A stretch of DNA of 23,301 nt from an uncultured Porphyromonadaceae bacterium. Lineage in GTDB: Bacteria; Bacteroidota; Bacteroidia; Bacteroidales; Muribaculaceae. This document shows, one piece after another, positions 7,628 to 16,087 of this stretch (position 1 is its first letter; the number at the start of each line of letters is the position of its first letter). Under the pieces are notes generated by a model. It searched no databases. It saw nothing but the letters and a program-made list of their open reading frames with translations, and was not told where the DNA came from. The DNA is taken from contig URZG01000008.1 in assembly GCA_900552325.1 (NCBI GenBank), positions 1-23,301 on the forward strand, written 5' to 3'. Both the position numbers and the translations under genes were made by a program.

Positions 7628-8742
7628 TACCCATAGAGATTGCAAAATATTTCCAGAGCGGAACAATTCTGATTGTGTCGATACTGAGTTTCTCGGCCTT
7701 TCAGAAGTGGCAAAACATGGACGGCCGCCGACTTCTTCACGACAACAAAAGTCATTTCGGCATGATTGTTATTGCTTTGGCCGCTTATAGCCTTTTGATC
7801 GGCTTTCGTCCTTTGTCGGCGGTTTATTTCTGTGATACGGTCAACTACGCGAACCTGTACGGCCTGACCAAACCGGAGAATGTGGAAATTCTCCCGGGAA
7901 AGAATGAATGGCTCTTTGATCTGATGATGGCGGTCTGTGCCAAATTCTTTGATGTGTCGGTGTTCTTCACTTTTGTGATGTTCGGTTATATGTTCTTTGC
8001 ATTGGGAGGACTGAAACGCTTGTTCGGGAACAATACCTATGGAGCTTTATTATTTTATATGGGAGCTTTTTCATTTTTCTCATACGCCACCAACGGTATC
8101 AGAAACGGGTTGGCGTGCGCGCTGGTCATCCTTGCAATATCTTTTATTGCCACTGAAAAGAAAAACTACCTGCTCTACGGACTGTTTAGCTTTATGGCGC
8201 TCTCTATCCATAAAACGACGGCTTTACCTATAATATGCTCCTTTGCAGCCCTCTTTCTGAAAAATCCAAAGCCGCTTATTGTCTTTTGGGTCGTATCCAT
8301 CGTACTGAGTGTTGTGGCTCGCGGCCCCATCGAGAGTTTCTTCACCGGACTTGGATTCGATGACCGTCTGTCGGGATATGTGCAGGGTGCTGCATCCTAT
8401 GCTGAAAGAGGTTTGAAAAGCGGTTTCCGCCCGGATTTTCTTTTGTATAGCTTTATGCCGATATGGCTTGGAATAGTAGTCAACTCGAAGGTAACTAAAA
8501 CGGATCGCACGTTCAATTTTCTTCTCTGTACCTATATCCTCGCCAATTCTTTCTGGGTGATGCTGATGAACGCGGCTTTCAGCAATCGCTTCGCTTACCT
8601 CTCCTGGTTCATGTATCCGATAGTTATCGCCTACCCTTGCCTGAAGATGAATGTATGGGGGAAGAGGCAGGGGTATGTTGCCGGCACTATACTTTTGGCA
8701 CACACCGGATTCACCCTGTTCATGTCATTCATTTATTACTGA
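7624..8742 (+). CDS. EpsG family polymerase (Wzy-like)
   Basis: A 372-residue, highly hydrophobic protein of about 10 membrane segments. The pattern fits the EpsG family, the Wzy-type O-unit/capsule polymerase of many Bacteroidetes loci. The hallmark features are the extracytoplasmic loop after the second helix with conserved Asp/Tyr residues (F-C-D-T-V-N-Y-A-N-L-Y) and the central S-Y-A-T-N-G-I-R-N-G-L-A segment with its Arg. It would link lipid-bound repeat units in the periplasm, so the locus is a Wzx/Wzy-type system even though no flippase is in the window. It overlaps the GT32 stop as ATGA. Confidence 0.87.
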   Translation: MIPIEIAKYFQSGTILIVSILSFSAFQKWQNMDGRRLLHDNKSHFGMIVIALAAYSLLIGFRPLSAVYFCDTVNYANLYGLTKPENVEILPGKNEWLFDLMMAVCAKFFDVSVFFTFVMFGYMFFALGGLKRLFGNNTYGALLFYMGAFSFFSYATNGIRNGLACALVILAISFIATEKKNYLLYGLFSFMALSIHKTTALPIICSFAALFLKNPKPLIVFWVVSIVLSVVARGPIESFFTGLGFDDRLSGYVQGAASYAERGLKSGFRPDFLLYSFMPIWLGIVVNSKVTKTDRTFNFLLCTYILANSFWVMLMNAAFSNRFAYLSWFMYPIVIAYPCLKMNVWGKRQGYVAGTILLAHTGFTLFMSFIYY

Positions 8743-8744
8743 TA

Positions 8745-9632
8745 ATGAAAACACTGACCGTTTTCACCCCGACCTTCAACCGCGCGCACACGTTGCCGCG
8801 CACTTATCAAAGCCTCTGCCGCCAGACCTGCGGTGACTTCGAGTGGCTTGTAATCGATGACGGCTCAACCGATGGCACAAGGGAACTGGTGGACCGATGG
8901 ATAAAGGACGCCCAAATCCCGGTACGCTATATACACAAGGAAAATGGCGGATTATATACCGGCTATAATACAGCCTATGCCAATATCGACACGGAGCTAT
9001 GCGTATGTATCGATTCCGATGATTTCATGCCCGACAATGCCGTAGAACTGATTGTCAATCACTGGCGGAAATATGGCAGCGAAAAATATGCCGGTATCAC
9101 CGGACTGGATTTCACTCTTGACGGCAAACCTATCGGTGGTTATTTCCCTGACGGACTTGAGGAATGTCATCTTATTAACTTCGTCTTGAAAAAAACACAC
9201 TCCGGCGATACGAAGCAGGTAACCCGAACGGCACTGATGAAAGAATTCATTCCGATGGAAGGCTTTCCCGGCGAGAAGAACTTTAATCCGATATATCTTC
9301 TTTTACAGGCTGACGACCGTTTGCCCTGGCTCATTATTAATGACAATCTTTGTTTTGTGGAATACCAGCAGACTGACAGCATGTCGGCCGGTATATACCG
9401 GCAATATATCAACAGCCCACATTCTTTCGCTGAAATGCGCAGACTAGAGATGAGACTGAAACGGAACACTTTCAGAAATCTCGTACGTGTAACAATCCAT
9501 TATAACAGCAGCGCCATACTTGGGAAAGAGAAGGACTGGCTGAATACATCTCCACGAAAACTTCTCACCCTCGTGTTGCGACCAGCCGGATGGCTTCTCT
9601 CCAGATATATAAGATATATGGCCGGGAAATGA
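8745..9632 (+). CDS. Glycosyltransferase family 2
   Basis: A 295-residue GT-A enzyme. The first residues (T-V-F-T-P-T-F-N-R-A-H-T-L-P-R) are the canonical GT2 opening. The donor aspartate is in V-I-D-D-G-S-T-D-G-T, the H-K-E-N-G-G-L-Y segment follows, and the DXD-type metal site is C-I-D-S-D-D. ATG 8745 lies two bases after the polymerase stop and gives the correct family N-terminus; the longer frame reaching back into the polymerase gene adds unrelated sequence. The stop overlaps the next gene as ATGA. Sugar specificity is unknown. Confidence 0.9.
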   Translation: MKTLTVFTPTFNRAHTLPRTYQSLCRQTCGDFEWLVIDDGSTDGTRELVDRWIKDAQIPVRYIHKENGGLYTGYNTAYANIDTELCVCIDSDDFMPDNAVELIVNHWRKYGSEKYAGITGLDFTLDGKPIGGYFPDGLEECHLINFVLKKTHSGDTKQVTRTALMKEFIPMEGFPGEKNFNPIYLLLQADDRLPWLIINDNLCFVEYQQTDSMSAGIYRQYINSPHSFAEMRRLEMRLKRNTFRNLVRVTIHYNSSAILGKEKDWLNTSPRKLLTLVLRPAGWLLSRYIRYMAGK

Positions 9633-10609
9633 GTTATTCAGTAGCGATACGCACATTAGGAACGTCACCGGAAACTCTCCGCAAGGAGCTGCTGTCACTC
9701 CATAGACAGACCTTAATGCCCGACGCGATATTAATATATATTGCTGAGGGATATGCACGGCCTGACTTCCGTGTCGGAATGGAACGTTATATAGAGGTGC
9801 CGAAAGGGATGGTTTCTCAACGGGCGCTTGATTATAACGGAATCAATAGCGAATATATCCTCCTCCTTGACGATGATGTTGTCCTTGCGGATGATTCAGC
9901 TGAAACGCTGCTGAGGCAAGCTGTGGAGAATAGTGCGGATTGTGTAGCCGCCGACACTTTTGCCAATCATAGAATGTCTGTTGCGTCAAAACTAAAGGCG
10001 ATAATCTCAAACTTTGTATTCCCCAGCTATAGCAGAAAATGGGCTTTCCGTATGCATTCAAACGGTTCGTTCTCATATATCAACAATCCGACGAACGATG
10101 TATATCCGTCGCAGTCGGCCGCCGGCCCTGCCTCCCTGTGGAAAAAGCGCTCTCTTTTGGCCATTCATCTTGAAGATGAAATATGGCTTGACAGATTCGG
10201 ATTCGCCTATGGTGATGATGATCTTGAGTTTTACAAACTGTATGTTAACGGAGGCCGGCTTCTGGTCTCATTCTCATCAGGAATAGTCAACCTCGACTCG
10301 AAATCTTCCAGTGCTTCTTTTCAGAGAGATTCACGGAAGTACTTTGTCAGATCCTTTTCAAACCTCATCCGTTGGCACAGAATGCAGTATCTGCCGAGAA
10401 AACGGTGGAGCCGCATTCCAGCGTCTTTCTCCTTCGGATTCAAGGAGGCATGGCTCTGCCTCATACATCTTGCAATATCAGTGACGCAGTTTGATGTGCG
10501 TCCGGCAAAATACTTTATGTCAGGCATTATCAAAGGGATAGCCTTCATTTCATCTGAGGAATACAAAAAATTACGAAAATATAAGAATGAGAATATTGTT
10601 TTGCCTTAA
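9629..10609 (+). CDS. Glycosyltransferase family 2
   Basis: A 326-residue GT2 enzyme. It starts at ATG 9629 (ATGA overlap with the previous stop), giving S-V-A-I-R-T-L-G-T-S-P-E-T-L. The upstream extension is the tail of the previous gene in another frame and should be left out. The metal-binding site is L-L-L-D-D-D-V-V-L. A later G-D-D-D-L-E-F segment fits the acceptor-side motif of the family. It overlaps the next gene by 23 bases. This is a more divergent GT2 than the preceding one, but the fold assignment is secure. Donor and acceptor are unknown. Confidence 0.87.
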   Translation: MSYSVAIRTLGTSPETLRKELLSLHRQTLMPDAILIYIAEGYARPDFRVGMERYIEVPKGMVSQRALDYNGINSEYILLLDDDVVLADDSAETLLRQAVENSADCVAADTFANHRMSVASKLKAIISNFVFPSYSRKWAFRMHSNGSFSYINNPTNDVYPSQSAAGPASLWKKRSLLAIHLEDEIWLDRFGFAYGDDDLEFYKLYVNGGRLLVSFSSGIVNLDSKSSSASFQRDSRKYFVRSFSNLIRWHRMQYLPRKRWSRIPASFSFGFKEAWLCLIHLAISVTQFDVRPAKYFMSGIIKGIAFISSEEYKKLRKYKNENIVLP

Positions 10610-11753
10610 CTCATTGGGCGGATTCGGCGGCATCGAGCGTGTAACGATAGTAAAGGCCAATGCTCTTGCAGAAATCGAGGGTAATAATGTGGCAATTTGC
10701 TATACCGACAGGGGAGAGTATCCAAATACCATCCATCCATTGTCGACAAAAGTAAAGACGTATGACCTAAATACTCCTTATTGGGGCTTCACGAGCGTAT
10801 CAAAAATACTTAAGGGAATCATACCGATGATATTCCGTACACGCAAGGCTCTCATCGACATAATCGGTGAGTTTAAACCGGATGTCATAATAACCACAGG
10901 CTCGTATGAGAAGTATGCCCTTGCCACGATCAGTTCAAGAGGGAAAAACAATATCAGGAAATTCATAAAAATAAGGGAGTATCATTTCAATTCCAATTAT
11001 AGGAGATTTCTTGGCAGTCCTTTGACTCACAATATTATCGCTTCCATTATCGAGTTTTTCGAGCGCCATATTTTATCCCGATGCTACGACAAATCATATT
11101 TACTCACTCGCGCTGATTTTCAGATAAACTTCAAAGGTTCTGAAAGATTCGATTATATGTACAACCCAACGTCTTTTTCAACTTTAGATTCGCCATCCTA
11201 CACCAACCGTCACAAAGTAGTACTGGCTGTAGGACGTTTATCTGAGCAAAAGAATTTTGAGGTGCTTATCAGAATCTGGAGTAAAATTTCACATCAGGCG
11301 CCCGGATGGAAACTTAAAATTATAGGAGATGGCAACCTACGTGCAAAACTGATAAGACTTGCATCAGAATGTGGTGTTGAGGAGTCAGTTCAAATTCCAG
11401 GCAAATCTTATGATGTCGCATCAGAAATGGCTAAAGCCTCTATATATGCCATGACAAGTAAATACGAAGGGTTCCCTCTTGTCCTTCTTGAGGCACAGTC
11501 TATGGGACTGCCGATTATATCTTTTGATACACCCTATGGGCCGTCCGAAATTGTAAGGCACAATGTAGACGGCTTCATAATCGATTACAATAACCATCAA
11601 CAGTATCAAGAGAAATTACTGCATCTGATTTCAGATCATGATCTACGGCTCAAGATGAGTCAGAAAGCTGTAATACACAGCAAGGACTTCGATATTAAAA
11701 AGATTGTGTCTCAATGGATGGCGAACTACGAAACACTTTTGGCTGAAAAATGA
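10587..11753 (+). CDS. Glycosyltransferase family 4
   Basis: A 388-residue GT-B enzyme. The N-terminal domain starts L-F-C-L-N-S-L-G-G-F-G-G-I-E-R, the usual Gly-rich acceptor loop. The donor domain contains A-V-G-R-L-S-E-Q-K-N-F-E and K-Y-E-G-F-P-L-V-L-L-E-A-Q-S-M-G-L-P-I-I, the family's E-x7-E motif. It resembles capsule GT4 enzymes that use GalNAc or GlcNAc donors, but I cannot assign the donor. By eye its codons are more A/T-ending than those of the genes after 13.3 kb, which suggests a different origin within the mosaic locus. ATGA overlap to the next GT4. Confidence 0.9.
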   Translation: MRILFCLNSLGGFGGIERVTIVKANALAEIEGNNVAICYTDRGEYPNTIHPLSTKVKTYDLNTPYWGFTSVSKILKGIIPMIFRTRKALIDIIGEFKPDVIITTGSYEKYALATISSRGKNNIRKFIKIREYHFNSNYRRFLGSPLTHNIIASIIEFFERHILSRCYDKSYLLTRADFQINFKGSERFDYMYNPTSFSTLDSPSYTNRHKVVLAVGRLSEQKNFEVLIRIWSKISHQAPGWKLKIIGDGNLRAKLIRLASECGVEESVQIPGKSYDVASEMAKASIYAMTSKYEGFPLVLLEAQSMGLPIISFDTPYGPSEIVRHNVDGFIIDYNNHQQYQEKLLHLISDHDLRLKMSQKAVIHSKDFDIKKIVSQWMANYETLLAEK

Positions 11754-12823
11754 AGATACTTCACGTAATCACATCCTTACGTACCGGCGGCGCTGAAAAA
11801 TTGATGGTGGATTTGCTGCCGAGGCTAAAGGAGAAAGGCATCGAAGTTGAATTATGCCTCTTCAACGGCTATCGGACGCCCTTTTTCGATAAACTGGCAT
11901 CATCCGGGATAAAAATAATTGACTTCGGAACCGAAAATTCCGTCTATAATCCACTGAATATATTCCGTCTTAAAAAGTTACTGAAACATTATGATATAAT
12001 ACATACACATAACTATTCGCCTCAGATTTTCGCAGCTATAGCCGGTCTCGGTACTGGCAAACCACTTGTAACTACCGAACACAACACTTCTAACCGCAGG
12101 CGTTCTATTAAAGGATTTGCGGCTATAGACCGACTGATGTACAGCCGCTATGACCGAATTATTTGTATCTCGAAAAAAGCTGAAGATAATTTACGAAACT
12201 TCATCGGTTCGCAATCAAAAAGGATCATTACTGTCAACAACGGCATAGACACAAAAACGTATGTATCTGCAACTGCACTTCCTGACTTCAAACCATCCGG
12301 AGTAAAGGCCATTACAATGGTAGCAGCTTTCCGCTGGGAAAAAGATCAAAGCACTCTTATACGGTCTTTAAAGTTCTTACCCGATGATTTCCATCTGTAT
12401 CTTGTAGGCGAGGGCGTTCTACGGGGAGAGTGTGAAAGACTGGTTGCCACATCCGAACTGGGAGACCGTGTACATTTTCTCGGTCTACGCACCGATGTGC
12501 CAAAAATTCTTAAAGCATCCGATTTTATTGTTATGTCCTCACACTTTGAGGGCCTTTCACTCTCTTCTCTTGAAGGAATGGCTGTCGGTCGCCCGTTCTT
12601 GGCATCCGACGTGGATGGCCTCCGGGAAGTTGTAAAAGATGCAGGTGTACTGTTCGAACATAATAATCCTCACGATTTAGCACAAAAGATTCTCTCCATA
12701 GCCTCTGACAAGTCTCTTTACTTATCGATAGCAGCCAAATGTTCAGAACGTGCCTCTCAATACGATATATCCTTAATGGTTAATAATTATATTAAGGTCT
12801 ATAAAGATATATGCAATATATAA
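11750..12823 (+). CDS. Glycosyltransferase family 4
   Basis: A 357-residue GT-B enzyme. Motifs seen are V-I-T-S-L-R-T-G-G-A-E-K near the N-terminus, V-A-A-F-R-W-E-K-D-Q-S-T-L in the donor domain, and H-F-E-G-L-S-L-S-S-L-E-G-M-A-V-G-R-P for nucleotide-sugar binding. It follows the preceding GT4 with a 4-base overlap and shares its A/T-leaning composition. After its stop the operon is briefly broken by an AT-rich stretch and the remnant of an acyltransferase gene. Sugar specificity is not predictable. Confidence 0.9.
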   Translation: MKILHVITSLRTGGAEKLMVDLLPRLKEKGIEVELCLFNGYRTPFFDKLASSGIKIIDFGTENSVYNPLNIFRLKKLLKHYDIIHTHNYSPQIFAAIAGLGTGKPLVTTEHNTSNRRRSIKGFAAIDRLMYSRYDRIICISKKAEDNLRNFIGSQSKRIITVNNGIDTKTYVSATALPDFKPSGVKAITMVAAFRWEKDQSTLIRSLKFLPDDFHLYLVGEGVLRGECERLVATSELGDRVHFLGLRTDVPKILKASDFIVMSSHFEGLSLSSLEGMAVGRPFLASDVDGLREVVKDAGVLFEHNNPHDLAQKILSIASDKSLYLSIAAKCSERASQYDISLMVNNYIKVYKDICNI

Positions 12824-12868
12824 TAAACCTAATATAATAATATACTTTACCTAAAAATACACATTTAG

Positions 12869-13279
12869 TCAAATCAATTCTTCGAACGGTTAACAGCCAA
12901 AGTTGGTAACTACCGCCATATCAACACGATAGCTCTGGCGAGTGGAATCATCTTAGTGTTAACTAATTGCATATTCAAATACAACTTTTTCTACGCTTTT
13001 ACCATCATTACGTGTCTTTTGTTCGTTCCAATGCCGGGATGGATAAAATACGGACTACGCAAATTGGGCGATAATTCAATGAATATATGGATGATTCACT
13101 CATGGTTCTGTTATTACCTGTTCCACGATTTCATATATTCTTTCAGCTATCCGCTTGTGATATTTGCTATGCTTACTGTAATTAGCTATATATGTTCATT
13201 AGCGGTGAACAAGATTGCGGTGCCGATCGAACGGCTGTTTATTCCTAAATGTGAGGCTCTTGAGAAACCCATATTGTGA
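12869..13279 (+). pseudogene. Remnant of AT3 membrane acyltransferase (C-terminal third only)
   Basis: The frame is open from 12869, after TAG at 12866-12868, and runs to TGA at 13277-13279. The residues F-F-E-R-L-T-A-K-V-G-N-Y-R upstream of the GTG at 12956 already look like AT3 sequence, so the remnant is longer than any start-to-stop frame would suggest. It contains the C-terminal hallmark L-G-D-N-S-M-N-I-W-M-I-H-S-W-F and the last two or three helices, about 136 codons of a normal 330-360. The N-terminal catalytic His region is absent, so it cannot work as an acyltransferase. The region just upstream (12824-12868) is very AT-rich and has no recognisable coding sequence; the deletion or recombination junction is probably there. 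The TGATG link to the next gene is retained. Confidence 0.8.
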
Positions 13280-14424
13280 TGAAGCCAATTAAAATAATCC
13301 GCACTACCACGGTTCCCGGTTCACTGGATAGTTTCTGCAACGGATTGTTACGGGAATTGCAGACGGAGGGATATGAGGTAGTGGCCGTAAGCTCTCCGGG
13401 TCCGGAGATGGAGACTATACGTAAGAGGGAGGGTGTGCGGACTGTTGCCGTTCCTATGGAACGGCGCATGGCTCCCCTGAAGGACCTGAAAAGCCTGTGG
13501 GGACTTATCCGAGTATTCCGGCAAGAGAAGCCTACGATGGTCCACTCCATGACCCCCAAAGCCGGGCTCCTTTGTATGATGGCGGCATGGTTTTGCCGGG
13601 TACCGGTACGCGTACACACTTTCACCGGACTGGTCTTCCCCACAGCAAAAGGGATGACGCAGAAAATACTGATATTTACCGACCGGCTTACATGCGCCTG
13701 TGCCACGCACGTAATACCCGAGGGGGAAGGCGTGAAAGCCGACCTACAGAACTACCGCATAACCCGCAAACCGCTGCGCGTACTCGGGCACGGAAATGTC
13801 CGCGGCATAGACCTTGATCATTACGACCGTACTCCGGAGGTTATGGCCGCAGCAGCGGGAATACGTCGCAAAGGTATTTTCACATTCATTTTCGTGGGCC
13901 GACTTGTCGGCGACAAGGGCATAAACGAATTAGTCGCAGCTTTCTCGAGACTGAACAAGGAAATCCCCGCAACACGCCTGATACTTGTCGGTGGTAAAGA
14001 GGAGACTCTCGACCCCTTAAATCCCGCTACTCTCCGCGAGATCGAACGCAATCCTGCCATAGAAGAGGCCGGAGTGCAGAAAGATGTCCGCCCCTGGTTC
14101 GCGGCATCGGATGCACTTGTATTCCCCTCTTACCGCGAGGGATTCCCCAACGTAGTCATCGAGGCCGGAGCTATGAGGCTCCCTTCAATCGTCACCGACA
14201 TCAACGGCTCCCGCGAGATCATCATCGACGGCAAAAACGGCGTGATTATTCCTCCACGCGATTCCGAAGCTCTCTACCGGGCAATGCGTGCCTTTGTCAC
14301 GGATAAGGAACGAACTTCTGAGATGGCCGGCAACGCACGCTCGCTCATCGCCTCCCGCTACGAACAGACCTACGTCCGCCGTTGCCTAAAAGACTTTTAC
14401 CGACAGATACTTCCCAATGTATAG
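13279..14424 (+). CDS. Glycosyltransferase family 4 (PglA/CapM-like)
   Basis: A 381-residue GT-B enzyme. The N-terminal half has S-M-T-P-K-A-G-L-L and the H-T-F-T-G-L-V-F motif typical of PglA/WbpT-like transferases that add the second sugar to an undecaprenyl-diphospho-sugar. The donor domain has F-V-G-R-L-V-G-D-K-G-I-N-E-L and S-Y-R-E-G-F-P-N-V-V-I-E-A-G-A-M-R-L-P. ATG 13279 (TGATG with the remnant upstream) is preferred to the GTG one codon earlier. It lies directly before the initiating transferase, as usual for this type, so it probably makes the first linkage after priming. Its codons are much more C/G-ending than those of the two preceding GT4 genes. Confidence 0.9.
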   Translation: MKPIKIIRTTTVPGSLDSFCNGLLRELQTEGYEVVAVSSPGPEMETIRKREGVRTVAVPMERRMAPLKDLKSLWGLIRVFRQEKPTMVHSMTPKAGLLCMMAAWFCRVPVRVHTFTGLVFPTAKGMTQKILIFTDRLTCACATHVIPEGEGVKADLQNYRITRKPLRVLGHGNVRGIDLDHYDRTPEVMAAAAGIRRKGIFTFIFVGRLVGDKGINELVAAFSRLNKEIPATRLILVGGKEETLDPLNPATLREIERNPAIEEAGVQKDVRPWFAASDALVFPSYREGFPNVVIEAGAMRLPSIVTDINGSREIIIDGKNGVIIPPRDSEALYRAMRAFVTDKERTSEMAGNARSLIASRYEQTYVRRCLKDFYRQILPNV

Positions 14425-15043
14425 ACGATATTTCAAACGCCCCCTCGACATTCTCGTTTCTGGAACAGCCCTCCTGTGCCTCTCCCCTATCCTTTTCGCT
14501 GTTACCCTGTGGCTACATTTTGCCAACAAGGGAGCGGGAGCTTTCTTCACCCAGGAACGCCCCGGTAAAGACGGCAGAATATTCCATGTTGTCAAGTTCA
14601 AGACCATGACTGACGAACGCGACTCAGAGGGACGGCTCCTGCCCGACGCAGACCGCCTTACAAAAGTCGGCCGTTTCGTACGCTCGACATCCCTCGACGA
14701 ACTGCCACAGCTGTGGAACGTCCTAAAAGGAGACATGAGCCTCATCGGCCCCAGACCGCTGTTGCCGCGTTACATCCCTTATTACACTGAAACTGAATTA
14801 CACCGCCATGATGTAAGACCGGGAATAACCGGATGGGCGCAGTGTCATGGCAGAAATAACGTATCATGGGACGAAAAACTCGCCATGGATGTATGGTATG
14901 TCGGCAATATCTCTTTTAAAACCGATCTGAATATCATTATAACGACCATTCTCGCTGTAATAAAGCGGGAATCTGTGGAGGTGGCCGGTGTGGAAGCGCT
15001 GGATGTTTATAGGAAACGTACCGGTTCTTCATACTCTCATTAA
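14417..15043 (+). CDS. Initiating phosphoglycosyl transferase (monotopic, PglC/WcaJ-like)
   Basis: A 208-residue small monotopic phosphoglycosyl transferase. It moves a phospho-sugar from a UDP-sugar to undecaprenyl phosphate, the first step of repeat-unit assembly. It has one N-terminal re-entrant membrane helix with a Ser-Pro break (L-S-P-I-L-F). It also has Q-E-R-P-G-K-D-G-R-I-F, K-F-K-T-M, the catalytic Asp94-Glu95 pair in S-T-S-L-D-E-L-P-Q-L, and G-D-M-S-L-I-G-P-R-P. The length matches the PglC minimal form rather than the long WcaJ form. The start overlaps the GT4 stop by 8 bases. The primed sugar is unknown, perhaps one shaped by the epimerase downstream. Confidence 0.93.
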   Translation: MYRRYFKRPLDILVSGTALLCLSPILFAVTLWLHFANKGAGAFFTQERPGKDGRIFHVVKFKTMTDERDSEGRLLPDADRLTKVGRFVRSTSLDELPQLWNVLKGDMSLIGPRPLLPRYIPYYTETELHRHDVRPGITGWAQCHGRNNVSWDEKLAMDVWYVGNISFKTDLNIIITTILAVIKRESVEVAGVEALDVYRKRTGSSYSH

Positions 15044-15076
15044 TAACAAGACGATAATCACGAATTACAATATCTT

Positions 15077-16087
15077 ATGAAAAAAGCAATCGTGTTAGGT
15101 GCTACCGGACAGCTTGGATGTTATAGCGCCTTGGCCCTTAAAGAGAACGGCTACGACGTTATAGCAGTAGGACGAAGGATATCCGACGGAGGTTTTTTCG
15201 CGTCCAGAGACATAAAATTCATCGGTGGTTTTGATATCTCAAAATCCGAGTCATTCGATCTGCTTCCTGATGAATACTTCGATGCTGTAGTCAACATGGC
15301 CGGAACAATGCCGGCCCATGCCGACATGAACATGATGCCCTATGTTCAGAGTATCGTTGTCGGAACGGTGAATCTATGCGAATGGATGAAGCGTAACGGT
15401 TCAAAAAGGATCATTTTCAATACCACTCCCAGCGATGTCGTAGACTATTGGGGAACCACCGAACCTATAGATGACGATGCGGTACGGTCTTTTCCTAAGA
15501 ACGGTAACGATCATGCCGTATACGCCATCTGCAAAAGAGCGGCCACCGACATCCTTGAACACATGAAAATCGCTGACGGCTTTGAACCTTGTGTTTTCAG
15601 GCATTTCATGGTCTATGGATGGCATCCCGACGCATATTACTACCTCAATGGAGAGAAAAAAATGTTGCCGTGGAGATACATGATACGTCGGTGTATAAAC
15701 GGTAAAGGCCTGGATGTGTATGGAGATCCTGAGCGACTTAAAGAACTCCTGTATATAAAGGATTTCGCAGCCGCCGTCGTTAGAGCAGCAGAAACGCATA
15801 TCTGCGGCATCTTCAATCTTCCGGGATATAAACCATATTCTCTTGATGAGATGGTCGATGGCATAATGCAGACGTTTGCTTCAAAGGAAGCTGTAAAAAC
15901 TTATCGTCCTGAAATGCCGGATACCCCTCAGATCCTCCTGTCAGGGAAGAAGAGTGCCGAAGTGCTTGGATGGACTCCGCAATGGACATGGCAGATGGCA
16001 TGTGATGACATGAGAGAGGAGCTGATCCGGAATCCTATAGAATTGATGTGGGGAGAAATCGATCCGGAGGATGAAGTCAAGCAGTAA
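15077..16087 (+). CDS. NAD-dependent epimerase/dehydratase (extended SDR)
   Basis: A 336-residue extended short-chain dehydrogenase/reductase acting on a nucleotide sugar or similar carbohydrate. The Rossmann motif G-A-T-G-Q-L-G is at residues 8-14. The catalytic pair is Tyr149 and Lys153 (Y-A-I-C-K), preceded by N-T-T-P-S-D-V in the serine/threonine position. The C-terminal half is typical of the substrate-binding region of UDP-sugar epimerases. It is separated by 33 bases from the initiating transferase and overlaps the PLP enzyme by 17 bases, which suggests the two act in one pathway. I cannot say whether it is an epimerase, a dehydratase or a reductase. Confidence 0.85.
   Translation: MKKAIVLGATGQLGCYSALALKENGYDVIAVGRRISDGGFFASRDIKFIGGFDISKSESFDLLPDEYFDAVVNMAGTMPAHADMNMMPYVQSIVVGTVNLCEWMKRNGSKRIIFNTTPSDVVDYWGTTEPIDDDAVRSFPKNGNDHAVYAICKRAATDILEHMKIADGFEPCVFRHFMVYGWHPDAYYYLNGEKKMLPWRYMIRRCINGKGLDVYGDPERLKELLYIKDFAAAVVRAAETHICGIFNLPGYKPYSLDEMVDGIMQTFASKEAVKTYRPEMPDTPQILLSGKKSAEVLGWTPQWTWQMACDDMREELIRNPIELMWGEIDPEDEVKQ

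Noticed and set aside
8637..8744. N-terminal extension of the GT2 enzyme into the polymerase gene
   Set aside because: The extra residues are an out-of-frame reading of the polymerase 3' end; the canonical GT2 start begins at ATG 8745.
12824..12868. Promoter in the AT-rich gap (TATACTTTA)
   Set aside because: It resembles TAnnTTTG but lacks the final G, and no -33 box stands at the right distance. Pure AT-richness explains it.
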